Notes: a model not told the origin generated them from the sequence alone. Numbered from the stretch's first letter, positions 8,459 to 17,016 are shown. The stretch: DNA of 35,480 nt from an uncultured Clostridia bacterium (GCA_947624945.1 CANQMJ010000004.1:1-35480); one strand, 5' to 3'. Program-made: numbers and translations.

Positions 8459-9814
8459 GTGGTCGCGATAACGGGTGTCGACAAGCGTTCGCGCGCCGAG
8501 CGCGCGGGAATACGCGCGGGCGACGTGCTTATTGCAATAAACGGTCACGAGATAAACGATGTGCTCGATTACGGGTTTTATCTGACCGAAAAGCATATCA
8601 CGGTCACGGTCGCGCGCGGCGGCGAACACGTCGACTTCAAAATCAAAAAAGACACATACGACGACATCGGACTTTGCTTTGAGTCGGCGCTTATGGACAG
8701 CAAACACCGCTGTGAAAACGGCTGCATATTCTGCTTCATCGACCAAAACCCGAAGGGTATGCGTCCGACGATATATTTCAAGGACGACGACTCGCGCCTT
8801 TCATTTATCCACGGCAACTACATCACGCTGACGAACCTTACCGAGCGCGATATCGACCGCATAATCGAAATGCATATCACGCCGATAAACGTCAGTGTCC
8901 ATACGACGGACCCCGAGCTGCGCGTCAAAATGATGAAAAACAAGCGCGCGGGTCAGGTGCTGTCGTATATGGACAAGCTGATCGCTGGCGGCTGCGAGCT
9001 GCACTGTCAGATCGTTTTGTGCCGCGGCATCAACGACGGCGACGCGCTGCGGCGCACTATGACCGACCTGTCATACATGTACCCGGGCGTCACGAGCGTG
9101 TCAGTCGTGCCTGCAGGGTTGACGGGGCACCGCGACGGTCTTTATCCTCTCGAACCGTTCACGGAGTCCGAATGTGCAGACATAGTGCGTCTCGTCGACG
9201 ATTTCGGTTCCATGTGCGAGGAAAAGTACGGCGCGCGCATTTTCTATGCGTCGGACGAGCTCTACATCAAAGCGGGACTGCCGCTGCCGTCCTCCGAATA
9301 TTACGGTGCGTACGATCAGCTCGAAAACGGCGTCGGCATGATACGCTCGTTTCTCGACGATATAGACGCGGAGCTTGAGTTCATCGACACATACGATTTC
9401 GACCCGCAAAAGATGCGCCGTGTTTCTATCGCAACGGGGGAGGCATCGGCGCAGTTTATAAAAGCCGCGGTTGAAAAGCTGCGATGTGTGTGCTATAATC
9501 TCGAATGTAACGTCTATACGATAAAAAACAATTTCTTCGGCGGCGAGGTGACTGTCGCAGGATTGCTCACGGGCGTCGACATGGCGGAGCAGCTTGCCGG
9601 AAAGGATCTCGGTGACGAGCTTTTGATACCGTCGTCGACTCTGAGAGCGGAAGGCGATCTGTTCCTCTGCGGGCACACGCCCGAGTGGCTGTCAGAGCAG
9701 CTCGGCGTGAATGTCAGAACGACCGGGACGTCTCCGTCCGAATTTATATCTGCGGTGATCGGTTGCGACGATCCCGACAAAAAGGAAGGTGAATACTTTG
9801 GCACAGAAGCGTAA
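8459..9814 (+). CDS. PDZ / radical SAM-like DUF512 protein
   Basis: 451 residues. The N-terminal ~65 form a PDZ-like domain (GIRAGDVLIAINGHEIND). A cysteine cluster CENGCIFC (C-x3-C-x2-C) near residue 82 is the [4Fe-4S]-binding pattern of radical SAM enzymes. The rest (INVSVHTTDPELR, VPAGLTGHRDGLYPLEPF, and a C-terminal GLLTGVDM) matches the DUF512 family, often found beside der in Firmicutes. The substrate is unknown. The GTG start at 8459 has GGAAGGG about eight bases upstream. The gene overlaps the next one by 17 bp. Confidence 0.9.
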   Translation: MVAITGVDKRSRAERAGIRAGDVLIAINGHEINDVLDYGFYLTEKHITVTVARGGEHVDFKIKKDTYDDIGLCFESALMDSKHRCENGCIFCFIDQNPKGMRPTIYFKDDDSRLSFIHGNYITLTNLTERDIDRIIEMHITPINVSVHTTDPELRVKMMKNKRAGQVLSYMDKLIAGGCELHCQIVLCRGINDGDALRRTMTDLSYMYPGVTSVSVVPAGLTGHRDGLYPLEPFTESECADIVRLVDDFGSMCEEKYGARIFYASDELYIKAGLPLPSSEYYGAYDQLENGVGMIRSFLDDIDAELEFIDTYDFDPQKMRRVSIATGEASAQFIKAAVEKLRCVCYNLECNVYTIKNNFFGGEVTVAGLLTGVDMAEQLAGKDLGDELLIPSSTLRAEGDLFLCGHTPEWLSEQLGVNVRTTGTSPSEFISAVIGCDDPDKKEGEYFGTEA

Positions 9815-10805
9815 CAGTACCGCGGGCGGGAAGAAAAGCGCCCATAAGAACGAGTCTTCGTTTGTACCGCTGCTCGGCATATGCATAGCGGTATGCGCAG
9901 TCTGCATAATACTTGTAGCGATAATGGCGGGCGGCAAAAGACAGGGAACGAGCAATACCGGCACAGGTGACGGCAGCGCACAGTCGGGCTCGGGCACGTC
10001 GTTATCTTCCGGTACGGACGGCACGGAGAAAGCGCCCGACGTGACAGACGGTGCTGAAACGCCGCCGCAAACGAACGACGTTCCGTCGACGGGCGGCACG
10101 TCGTCAGGGTCTGATACAAGCACTCCCGACACGGCTGGAGCACCCGTCACGTCGGATGCAAATGACACAAATGACGGCGAAACAACAGCTTCGCCCGCGT
10201 CGGCAATAAATATAACGACAAAAAAATCGTCGTACGACGATAACGGGGCGCATGTGACGATGATATATCCGACAGTAAGCGGCATTGACGGCGCAGATAC
10301 AGTAACGGGTCTTTTGCGCGACGAGATGGACGAGCGGCGCCGTGAGGCTCTTATCGGTATGGCGGGCGGCGAGGTGAACTATACTGTCGAGGATACGTCT
10401 GTCAAGCTGTGTACCAAGTCGTTTATTTCGCTTGTAGTGTCGGGGTACAGTTATGTCGGCGACGCGTCGCATCCCGAGTATTTTGTGTATGCGCTCAATT
10501 TTGACGTTAAGTCGAAAAAGCTTATGACGGGCAGCGACCTTATAAAGGATTTCGACGCTGTAAAGAGCAGCTTCACAAGCGGCAAATTTTATCCCATGTA
10601 CAGTCAGGACGGGCTGCTCGACGAGATGTCGTATGAAGATATGATAACGGAGTATCACGTCGAATACGGCATATACCCGGAGGTATATTATACAAAGGAC
10701 AACTTCGGCATCGCGGTCGAGCTTGTATATTCGCTCGGCGGATACGCGCTTTTCGAAACATCACAGTCGTCGTTGTCCGGCGCGATATACGTGCCGCAGA
10801 ACTGA
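9798..10805 (+). CDS. Membrane-anchored protein with DUF4163/DUF3298-like C-terminal domain
   Basis: I prefer TTG 9798 to the track's GTG 9789, because AAGGAAGGTG lies just upstream and the GTG is part of that site. About 335 residues: a basic N-terminus, one membrane helix (PLLGICIAVCAVCIILVAIM), a low-complexity Ser/Thr/Gly/Asp linker of roughly 90 residues suited to crossing the wall, then a globular domain. The C-terminal part (FISLVVSGYSYVGDASHP, YALNFDVKSKKLMTGSDL, then a FGIAVELVY segment) follows the DUF4163-DUF3298 pattern of PdaC and RsiV, there linked to lysozyme or peptidoglycan contact. No deacetylase domain follows. Likely an extracytoplasmic sensor or binding protein; exact role unknown. 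Confidence 0.8.
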   Translation: MAQKRNSTAGGKKSAHKNESSFVPLLGICIAVCAVCIILVAIMAGGKRQGTSNTGTGDGSAQSGSGTSLSSGTDGTEKAPDVTDGAETPPQTNDVPSTGGTSSGSDTSTPDTAGAPVTSDANDTNDGETTASPASAINITTKKSSYDDNGAHVTMIYPTVSGIDGADTVTGLLRDEMDERRREALIGMAGGEVNYTVEDTSVKLCTKSFISLVVSGYSYVGDASHPEYFVYALNFDVKSKKLMTGSDLIKDFDAVKSSFTSGKFYPMYSQDGLLDEMSYEDMITEYHVEYGIYPEVYYTKDNFGIAVELVYSLGGYALFETSQSSLSGAIYVPQN

Positions 10806-10823
10806 AAGAGAGTTGAGTTTATA

Positions 10824-12155
10824 ATGTCAAAACCTATAATTGCCATTGTCGGCAGACCGAATGTCGGCAAGAGCACGCTTTTCAATAAACTGATCGGCGA
10901 ACGCCGCGCCATCGTCGAGGACACGCCCGGCGTAACGCGCGACCGCATATACGGCGAGACGGAGTGGCGCGGTCGAAAGCTCGTTATCGTCGACACGGGC
11001 GGCATCGAGCCTAAAACGGACGATGTGATACTGTCAAAGATGCGCGAGCAGGCGCAGGTCGCGATTGACACTGCCGACGTAATCATATTTATGTGCGATA
11101 TTCGCACGGGTCTTGTCGCCGACGACAGAGACATCGCGACGATGCTGCGGAAGTCGTGCAAGCCCGTCGTCGTTTGCGTCAACAAAGCAGACAGGATAGG
11201 CGACGTCGAAGAAGAGTTCTACGAATTCTACGAGCTCGGTTTCGATACAGACCCTATCGCTGTGTCATCGCTGCACGGCAGCGGCTCGGGCGACCTGCTC
11301 GACGCCGTTATAGACGCGCTGCCTGATGATTCAGACGAAAGCGAGGACGGGGACGTGATAAACGTCGCCGTTATCGGCAAGCCGAACGCGGGCAAATCGT
11401 CGCTCGTCAACAAAATGCTCGGCGAGGAACGCCACATCGTATCGGAGATAGCAGGCACGACGCGCGACGCCGTCGACTCCGTCGTCGAGAACGAGTACGG
11501 ACGGTATAATTTCATTGACACGGCGGGCATACGCCGCAAGAGCAAGGTCAACGACAGGATAGAGAAATACAGCGTTCTGCGCGCGCAGATGGCGGTCGAA
11601 CGCGCCGACGTGTGCATAATGCTCATCGACGGCGCGGAGGGCATAACGGAGCAGGACGAGAAGATCGCGGGTATCGCGCACGACGCTGGCAAGGCGTGCA
11701 TAATCGCCGTCAATAAGTGGGACGCGGTAGAGAAGGATAACGACACCGTCAAAAAGTTCACGAACGATATCCGCACCGCTCTCGCATATATGACATACGC
11801 GCCGATACATTTCATCTCGGCAAAGACCGGTCAGCGCGTGTCGGGACTGTTCGAGCAGATAAACAAAGTTCATGAAGCCGCAAATACGCGCATCACGACG
11901 GGGCTGCTCAACGATATGCTTTCGGACGTGACTATGCGCGTACAGCCGCCGTCGGACAAGGGCAGACGGTTGAAGATATATTATATCACGCAGGTCGCGG
12001 TCGCACCGCCGACGTTCGTCATATTCTGCAACCGCGCGGAGCTGTTCCACTACTCATATCAGCGCTATATCGAAAACAATCTGCGCGAGACGTTCGGCTT
12101 TGCGGGAACGCCGATAAAGCTGACGATACGCGAGCGCGGGGAAGAAAAGGATTAG
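10824..12155 (+). CDS. der: Ribosome biogenesis GTPase Der (EngA)
   Basis: 443 residues with two tandem GTPase domains, the defining feature of Der. Domain 1 has P-loop GRPNVGKSTLFNKL near residue 8, DTGG and NKAD. Domain 2 has GKPNAGKSSLVNKML near residue 185, DTAG and NKWD. A KH-like C-terminal domain follows (KIYYITQVAVAPPTFVIFCN). It takes part in 50S ribosomal subunit assembly. The ATG at 10824 follows a GAGAG-type site. In Firmicutes der often sits with plsY, gpsA and spoIVA; here plsY follows but gpsA does not. Confidence 0.97.
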   Translation: MSKPIIAIVGRPNVGKSTLFNKLIGERRAIVEDTPGVTRDRIYGETEWRGRKLVIVDTGGIEPKTDDVILSKMREQAQVAIDTADVIIFMCDIRTGLVADDRDIATMLRKSCKPVVVCVNKADRIGDVEEEFYEFYELGFDTDPIAVSSLHGSGSGDLLDAVIDALPDDSDESEDGDVINVAVIGKPNAGKSSLVNKMLGEERHIVSEIAGTTRDAVDSVVENEYGRYNFIDTAGIRRKSKVNDRIEKYSVLRAQMAVERADVCIMLIDGAEGITEQDEKIAGIAHDAGKACIIAVNKWDAVEKDNDTVKKFTNDIRTALAYMTYAPIHFISAKTGQRVSGLFEQINKVHEAANTRITTGLLNDMLSDVTMRVQPPSDKGRRLKIYYITQVAVAPPTFVIFCNRAELFHYSYQRYIENNLRETFGFAGTPIKLTIRERGEEKD

Positions 12156-12171
12156 GTTCGGGGTGACGTAT

Positions 12172-13248
12172 ATGAAGCGCATTTGCGTTCTTTTACTGCT
12201 GTTGACTTTTACGTTTTCGCTGGTCGCATGCGGCGGTGGCGGCGGCTCGGAGTCGGCGGTTCCGATAATAAAAGAGGCGACGGGACTTGATGACGGCGAC
12301 GCCGAACGGCTGTATGAGCTCGTTGTCGATTCCGGCTTCAAGGGCACTCTCAAAGAGGTTGAGGTCAGAAGCGCTGCCGACGATAGTCCCGTTTACAGAT
12401 TCCGCGCCGACAGCAGCATACGCGACGTCTACGTCGGCAGCGCCGCGCTCGGCACCGAGAACGCCGACTGGAGCAAGATAGGCACGACGGGCGGCGATAT
12501 AATGCACGACGGCTTTATCGGTTTCCGTCTCATCGACGGCTCCGATTTGCCGACGACGCTGTTCGGAGCGCTCTATATCGGCGGATTTGTCGTATGCATA
12601 GCGGCGGGGTATCTGCTCGGAAGCATCAACACGGCGATAATACTGTCGCACGTCAAATACGGCGCTGACATACGCTCGAGCGGCAGCGGCAACGCGGGCA
12701 TGACGAACGTACTGCGCACGTACGGCGCGGGATCGGCGGGCGTGACGCTCGCGGGCGACGCTACAAAAACGCTTATCGCGTATATAGTCGGCACGCTCAT
12801 ATTCGGCATACGCGGCGCGTATTTCGCATGCTTCATGTGTGTCGTCGGACATATATTCCCGATTTATTACAAGTTCAAGGGAGGAAAGGGCATCGTTTGC
12901 GCGGGCATGATGATACTTCTGCTCGACCCGCTCGCGTTCCTTATAATCCTTGCCGTATTCATAATCGTACTTATCGGATTCAAATACGTTTCGCTCGCGT
13001 CTATAATGGCGGCGATGATATACCCGATGGCACATTCGTGGATGTTGCCGTACATACCGAGCCGAATATGGCCGGGTTCGACGGCGTTTGCCGTCGTCAC
13101 GGCGGTGCTCGTTTTGTGGCGTCACTATCCCAATATGAAGCGTCTGTTGAACCGCACGGAATCGAAAATCGATTTCGCGAAGCTGTTCGGCAAAAAGAAA
13201 GAGAAGTCTGACGGTAAAGACAAAGAGAAAGAGAAGGACAAAACTTGA
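12172..13248 (+). CDS. plsY: Glycerol-3-phosphate acyltransferase PlsY with N-terminal lipoprotein domain
   Basis: The C-terminal ~230 residues are PlsY: five or so membrane helices, SGSGNAGMTNVLRTYG (family SGNxGxTNxxR), GHIFPIYYKFKGGKG and VSLASI. PlsY transfers the acyl group from acyl-phosphate to glycerol-3-phosphate, the first step of phospholipid synthesis. Unusually, ~125 residues precede it. They begin with a lipoprotein signal (KRICVLLLLLTFTFSLVAC, lipobox LVAC, Cys20 of the ATG 12172 form), then a ~105-residue soluble segment. PlsY is reported with its N-terminus outside, so an outward lipid-anchored domain is topologically consistent. The C-terminus is a highly charged Lys/Glu/Asp tail. 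ATG 12172 with GGGGTG upstream is preferred over GTG 12163. An internal ATG at 12502 could give a shorter PlsY but has no clear ribosome site. Confidence 0.9.
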   Translation: MKRICVLLLLLTFTFSLVACGGGGGSESAVPIIKEATGLDDGDAERLYELVVDSGFKGTLKEVEVRSAADDSPVYRFRADSSIRDVYVGSAALGTENADWSKIGTTGGDIMHDGFIGFRLIDGSDLPTTLFGALYIGGFVVCIAAGYLLGSINTAIILSHVKYGADIRSSGSGNAGMTNVLRTYGAGSAGVTLAGDATKTLIAYIVGTLIFGIRGAYFACFMCVVGHIFPIYYKFKGGKGIVCAGMMILLLDPLAFLIILAVFIIVLIGFKYVSLASIMAAMIYPMAHSWMLPYIPSRIWPGSTAFAVVTAVLVLWRHYPNMKRLLNRTESKIDFAKLFGKKKEKSDGKDKEKEKDKT

Positions 13249-14396
13249 ATCAAACTGTGTCCGAAAAAGAGCTGACCGCGCTCGAACGGTTCGCGCTGCT
13301 TGCGTCGCGGGCAGCAAATGCCGGTGTTATGTCGCGCGTGACGTTTTCGCGTCCTGTGCAAAGTGACGGTGACGTCAAGACTGTCGTCACGCTCTATTCC
13401 GATAAAGGCGAGCTCATGCTGCGATGCGAAACGTCGAGGGTTGACGGCAAGGTAATACGGAAAAATCGTGCGGCGGCTGATTCACATGAGCTTTTCGCGG
13501 AGCTTGCGACGGGATATAAGCAGGGAAATCTGACCGTCGGCGGCGCCGAGGCGCAGTATATGGTATCAAAAAAAGGCAAAAGCACGCTCATCGGAGAACG
13601 CGCAGTCGAAAGTGCTATCGAGTCAGCCGACGGGAGCGGCTCCCGCGATGTACGTGTCGGTGCAGACGACAAAAAGCGCTATATTTGGACCGAGAGTGAG
13701 AGTTGGCTTTCGGCGCTCGGGATAAGCGACAAAAACGGACGCGTCCACGATAAGCGTCAGTCGAAGTTCCGTCAGATAAACCGCTTTACGGAGCTGCTCG
13801 ACGACGTATACGACGACTTGCCAAAGGAAGGCAAGCTCAGCGTGTGCGACCTCTGCTGCGGCAAGAGCTATCTTTCGTTCGCCGTATATGAATACCTGAC
13901 GCACATACGCGGCAGGGAAGTCGATATGCTCGGCGTCGACAGAAAAGCAGATGTGATAGAATACTGCGAGTCGGTGGCGCGCGAGGTCGGCGAGGACGGA
14001 CTGCACTTTGTAGCGGGCGACGTCTCCGACGAGACTGTATACGAACGCTTCGGCGGGCGCGTCGACCTCGTCGTGTCGCTGCACGCGTGCGATATTGCAA
14101 CCGATATTGTGCTTCGCCGCGCGGTGAAGCTCGGCGCAAAGGTGATACTGTCGACGCCGTGCTGCCATCATGAGCTGTACGGCAAGATAAAGTCGCCGCC
14201 GCTGTCGTTCATCACGTCACATTCGATGCTTTCGCAGAAGCTGACGGACGCCGTCACAGACGGACTGCGCGTGAAGATGCTCGAGGTCGAGGGCTACCGC
14301 GTCGGCACGGTCGAACTCATCGACCCCGACGAAACGCCGAAAAACGTGATGATACGCGCGATAAAAAGAGCGGACGCATCGACCGCGACAAACTGA
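13245..14396 (+). CDS. SAM-dependent methyltransferase (Methyltransf_32-like), C-terminus probably frameshifted
   Basis: 383 residues starting at TTG 13245, which overlaps the plsY stop as TTGA; GAGAAGG lies seven bases upstream. A poorly characterised N-terminal domain (about 1-150) precedes a Rossmann-type methyltransferase. Its motif I is VCDLCCGKSYLSFAVYEYL, followed by MLGVDRKADVIEYC, SLHACDIATD and STPCCHHEL. The DLCCGK / HACDxATD / PCCHHE set is typical of the Methyltransf_32 family, some of which act on RNA; the substrate here is unknown. The last ~10 residues (RADASTATN) look non-native: after an A tract at 14363-14367 the -1 frame stays open for 32 plausible residues (see the next entry). 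Confidence 0.85.
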   Translation: MNQTVSEKELTALERFALLASRAANAGVMSRVTFSRPVQSDGDVKTVVTLYSDKGELMLRCETSRVDGKVIRKNRAAADSHELFAELATGYKQGNLTVGGAEAQYMVSKKGKSTLIGERAVESAIESADGSGSRDVRVGADDKKRYIWTESESWLSALGISDKNGRVHDKRQSKFRQINRFTELLDDVYDDLPKEGKLSVCDLCCGKSYLSFAVYEYLTHIRGREVDMLGVDRKADVIEYCESVAREVGEDGLHFVAGDVSDETVYERFGGRVDLVVSLHACDIATDIVLRRAVKLGAKVILSTPCCHHELYGKIKSPPLSFITSHSMLSQKLTDAVTDGLRVKMLEVEGYRVGTVELIDPDETPKNVMIRAIKRADASTATN

Positions 14397-14464
14397 CGCG
14401 CGAGTATAACGCGATAATAGAATTTCTCGGACTTGAAAACTCGTACTACGACATATACAGGTAG
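14366..14464 (+). other. Likely original C-terminus of the methyltransferase in the -1 frame
   Basis: Reading one base back at the A run in ATAAAAAGAGC gives a 32-codon continuation (KSGRIDRDKL...IEFLGLENSYYDIYR) ending at TAG 14464. Its mixed hydrophobic and aromatic pattern suits a final helix and strand of the enzyme far better than the frame-0 end. It has no start codon or ribosome site of its own. The simplest reading is the loss of one A, a real mutation or an assembly error. Programmed slippage is less likely because the slip site is not canonical. Confidence 0.5.
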
Positions 14465-14483
14465 TCACGGATAATGATGAGGG

Positions 14484-14519
14484 CGCGAGGGGGACTTTTG
14501 GAAAAAAGTCCCCCTCGCG
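14484..14519. terminator. Bidirectional hairpin between convergent genes (GGGGGA-C-TTTT repeat family)
   Basis: A 16-bp perfect stem (CGCGAGGGGGACTTTT / AAAAGTCCCCCTCGCG) with a GGAA loop lies between the end of the methyltransferase and the end of the minus-strand XRE gene, so it can stop both. Related hairpins occur at 17073-17100 and 29821-29854. Confidence 0.75.
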
Positions 14520-14544
14520 TGATGATATTATATGAGCCGATATG

Positions 14545-15708
14545 TCATTCGGATTTACATTGTTTTACCCATTTTTCCCAGCGGGGATCCGCTTTTATTT
14601 CCTTTTCTATCTGCTCATAATCCGGGTTGCACCAGAACGGCCAATCGTCCGGCAGCGTTTTCGCGATCCCGACGCATAGCTCTGTTTTGTATGTTACGCG
14701 GGACAAAAGAGGCGCGGTGTAAGCGTGTTCTTTTCCGTCGCAGAGCGATTCGAGCGCCCGTGCATGACGGAGCGCTTCGTCCAAAGAGACAAAAGCGTCG
14801 TCGTGAAGTCCGCGCTCCCATTCGAGCCGCGATAAATACAAATAGAGCTTGATGAGCGTACCGTGATATGCGCCGAAGTTTCCGTCATCACAGAGAAGTC
14901 CCCAAAGCGAGATGACGCCCCTCACTTTTTGAACAGGCAAATCGCTCGTAAAGTGATTTTTATTGGCGATAAGCCCGTATACGACCTGCTCGGAAAAGAT
15001 ATCCGCCATTTTAAGCAGCAGTTCGCCGACGTATTTCGCTTCTTCTTTTCCGTCCTCAGCTCCCGCAAGCAAAACTTCACGGCTTTTGTGCAGTTCGGGC
15101 ATCCGTTCGGCGCAAGTGATTGCTTTTTCGTTTTCTCCGATGTTTCGATAGAGAAGCACCAATATTGAGATCGCTTTTGTGACGATTTCATAATCATGTG
15201 CAGAATCTGCCAAAGTTTCACAGAGCTTGATCGCTTCATCCCAATACGGGTTTTGCCTGTGAACATCATAGTCGTGCCTGATATAGCCCTCGTCGTCGTA
15301 ATACAGCCATTCATGATGACGTCTCCAACCCGCCTCGGAAAGCGTATCGGCAAGTGTGATCATAAGCCGTTCGTTTTGCGGAAATTCGGCAAGACCATCA
15401 CGTAAAATAGACAGACACTCGTCCACCCAGTTGTCGTCGCCGCGTCCTTTTATGTGAAACGAGTCGATTTTTTGAATAATGGCGTCGATCTTTTTCTCGC
15501 GGTCGTTTTGATACCCGAACAGCTCGTCTATGGACACGCCGAAATAATTTGCGATGCTCGGAACGAGTTCTAAATCCGGGTAACTGCCGCCGGCCTCCCA
15601 ACGGGAAACGGCTTGAGCGGTGACGCCGACCGCAGTTGCCAAATCGTCTTGTTTCCTCGCGTCACGCAGCCGAAGCTCTTTGATTTTTTCACCTATTGTA
15701 ATTTTCAT
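14545..15708 (-). CDS. XRE-family transcriptional regulator with TPR-like C-terminal region (copy 1)
   Basis: 387 residues. Residues 5-62 are a Cro/C1-type helix-turn-helix (IKELRLRDARKQDDLATAV, TAQAVSRWEAGGSYPDLELV, FGVSIDELFG). The remaining ~300 residues are helical with TPR-like pairs and many Trp/Tyr (WLYYDDEG, NPYWDEAIKLCETLADSA, AISILVLLYRNIGENEKAI), as in intracellular peptide- or ligand-sensing regulators. It is clearly paralogous to the protein at 29878-30993: same layout, length and HTH ending. The ATG at 15708 has GAGG upstream. A perfect palindrome just downstream of its -10 box suggests autoregulation. Target genes beyond its own promoter are unknown. Confidence 0.88.
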   Translation of the reverse strand: MKITIGEKIKELRLRDARKQDDLATAVGVTAQAVSRWEAGGSYPDLELVPSIANYFGVSIDELFGYQNDREKKIDAIIQKIDSFHIKGRGDDNWVDECLSILRDGLAEFPQNERLMITLADTLSEAGWRRHHEWLYYDDEGYIRHDYDVHRQNPYWDEAIKLCETLADSAHDYEIVTKAISILVLLYRNIGENEKAITCAERMPELHKSREVLLAGAEDGKEEAKYVGELLLKMADIFSEQVVYGLIANKNHFTSDLPVQKVRGVISLWGLLCDDGNFGAYHGTLIKLYLYLSRLEWERGLHDDAFVSLDEALRHARALESLCDGKEHAYTAPLLSRVTYKTELCVGIAKTLPDDWPFWCNPDYEQIEKEIKADPRWEKWVKQCKSE

Positions 15709-15731
15709 GTCTATACCTCATATTCTTTCTT

Positions 15732-15743
15732 TGCACCGGTGCA
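15732..15743. promoter_or_regulatory. 12-bp perfect palindrome, candidate operator of the XRE gene
   Basis: TGCACCGGTGCA is a perfect palindrome lying exactly 5 bp downstream of the -10 hexamer on the minus strand, over the expected transcription start, and 23 bp before the start codon. The paralogous XRE gene has a different 12-bp palindrome at the same spot. Confidence 0.6.
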
Positions 15744-15748
15744 GCTTC

Positions 15749-15777
15749 ATTATACAAGACGCTGACAAAGTATTCAA
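15749..15777 (-). promoter_or_regulatory. Sigma-A promoter of XRE regulator copy 1
   Basis: On the minus strand TTGAAT (15772-15777) and TATAAT (15749-15754) are 17 bp apart; TG precedes the -10 directly. The palindrome at 15732 follows after 5 bp, a position where a bound repressor would block initiation. Confidence 0.75.
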
Positions 15778-15885
15778 TTATCAATTAGTTGTTTACTGTT
15801 CAACTGACGGTTGTCTGCGGCTCGATGAAAGAATGTTATGCAGTAACTGATATAAGGGCAAACGCTCGCGCATGAACATAAAAAA

Positions 15886-15933
15886 CGCCCGTTTCCGATA
15901 CGGCCGATACATTCAAGCCGCCGGAAACGGGCG
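15886..15933 (-). terminator. Terminator of the ROK regulator
   Basis: On the minus strand, CGCCCGTTTCCG pairs with CGGAAACGGGCG and the stem is followed directly by a T run (GTTTTTTATG). It begins 7 bases past the ROK stop codon. Shorter inner complementarity (GGC/GCC) extends the stem. The stretch from here to the XRE promoter (15778-15885) contains nothing else I can call. Confidence 0.85.
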
Positions 15934-15940
15934 ATATGTT

Positions 15941-16978
15941 TTATATAATGCTTTCCATCCACGATTCGCGCAGCGACATGGCGACGCCGCGCGCGCTGTG
16001 ACGCAGACTTGACGAGCCTGCGATGAATTCGGGCATACGCTCTGGCGGCAGATGGAACTCTTTGGCGAGCGACGATTTTATCTCCGATATAAGCATATCG
16101 GGTTCGCGGAGTCTGTCGCTTTCGATGATGAACGCGTCGGGGTCGATTATCGTGATGATATTGTATATCGCCGACGACAGCTCGCTGCATATTTCGGCGT
16201 CGGAGCGGCAGCGTGCGATGCGCGATTCCAAAAGCTCGCCGTGACGCAGCACCATGCGCCCGAAGTCGCACTCGAAGCCGTGCGCGCCCTTGACTACTTG
16301 GTCGCGGTTGTAGACGGCGCCGTCTATCGTCTCGCCCATGAACATGTAAATGACGGTGCGGTGTCCGCATCCGTCCATGCTGCGCACGTTCGACAGAGCG
16401 GCCGCCTCGACGCTTTTCATCACGACGGACACTGGTCTGCCGAGTACTGATTCTGCGGTTTCACACAGACGCACCGTGTCCATATCGGGTATCTTATCGC
16501 TTATGACGATGTCGCGGTCTCGCATGTATATTCCCGGCACGCATATGCCGACGCCGATCAGCTTATCCGCGTCGGCGCGGTCGGATATTGCAGATGCGGC
16601 ATTTTTGAGGAACAAAAGCAAGTTGTCGCGGTATGTGAACTCATCGGAATAATTGTGCGTGAACGAGTCGGTGTGGGTGAGCGACACGTCGACGATGTTC
16701 ATGCGGAACGCGCGCTCGGACAGATCGATCACGACGGCGTAATAGTCGCGGTTGAGCGACACGACGCCGGCGCGTCGTCCCGCCGCATGGCGCGTATCCT
16801 TTTCCTGCGTCAGCACGTCTGCGTCTAAAAGGGCGTCGACGACCTTGCCGACTGTCATGAGCGATAGTCCCGTCGATTTGGCGACGTCGGCGCGGCACAC
16901 ACGTCCGCCGTCTGCTATTGCCTTGAATATGCCGAGCGCTCCCGCGCGTTTTATGCCGTGAAGTTCCGCTTTTACCAT
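15941..16978 (-). CDS. ROK family transcriptional regulator with degenerate kinase domain
   Basis: 345 residues. The N-terminal winged helix (about 10-75: IFKAIADGGRVCRADVAKSTGLSLMTVGKVVDALL) is the ROK/XylR-type DNA-binding domain. The rest follows the ROK fold (GVGICVPGIY, then a second lobe around TVIYMFMGETIDGAVY). Two hallmarks are missing. Around SVVMKSVEAAALSN, the catalytic Asp region of ROK kinases is not conserved. The usual GEIGHM / CGCxGCLE zinc region is replaced by FECDFGRMVL with no cysteine cluster. It is therefore likely a pure regulator, perhaps sugar-responsive; no sugar genes adjoin it. The ATG at 16978 has AAAGGA about 10 bases upstream and a good promoter. Confidence 0.85.
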   Translation of the reverse strand: MVKAELHGIKRAGALGIFKAIADGGRVCRADVAKSTGLSLMTVGKVVDALLDADVLTQEKDTRHAAGRRAGVVSLNRDYYAVVIDLSERAFRMNIVDVSLTHTDSFTHNYSDEFTYRDNLLLFLKNAASAISDRADADKLIGVGICVPGIYMRDRDIVISDKIPDMDTVRLCETAESVLGRPVSVVMKSVEAAALSNVRSMDGCGHRTVIYMFMGETIDGAVYNRDQVVKGAHGFECDFGRMVLRHGELLESRIARCRSDAEICSELSSAIYNIITIIDPDAFIIESDRLREPDMLISEIKSSLAKEFHLPPERMPEFIAGSSSLRHSARGVAMSLRESWMESII

Positions 16979-17016
16979 ATCTGTGTTTTCCTTTTTTATA
17001 AAATTATGATATAATA

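Noticed and set aside
14366-14464. Programmed -1 frameshifting in the methyltransferase
   Set aside because: The slip site lacks the X-XXY-YYZ pattern in the proper phase, and I see no downstream pseudoknot near it; mutation or error is simpler.
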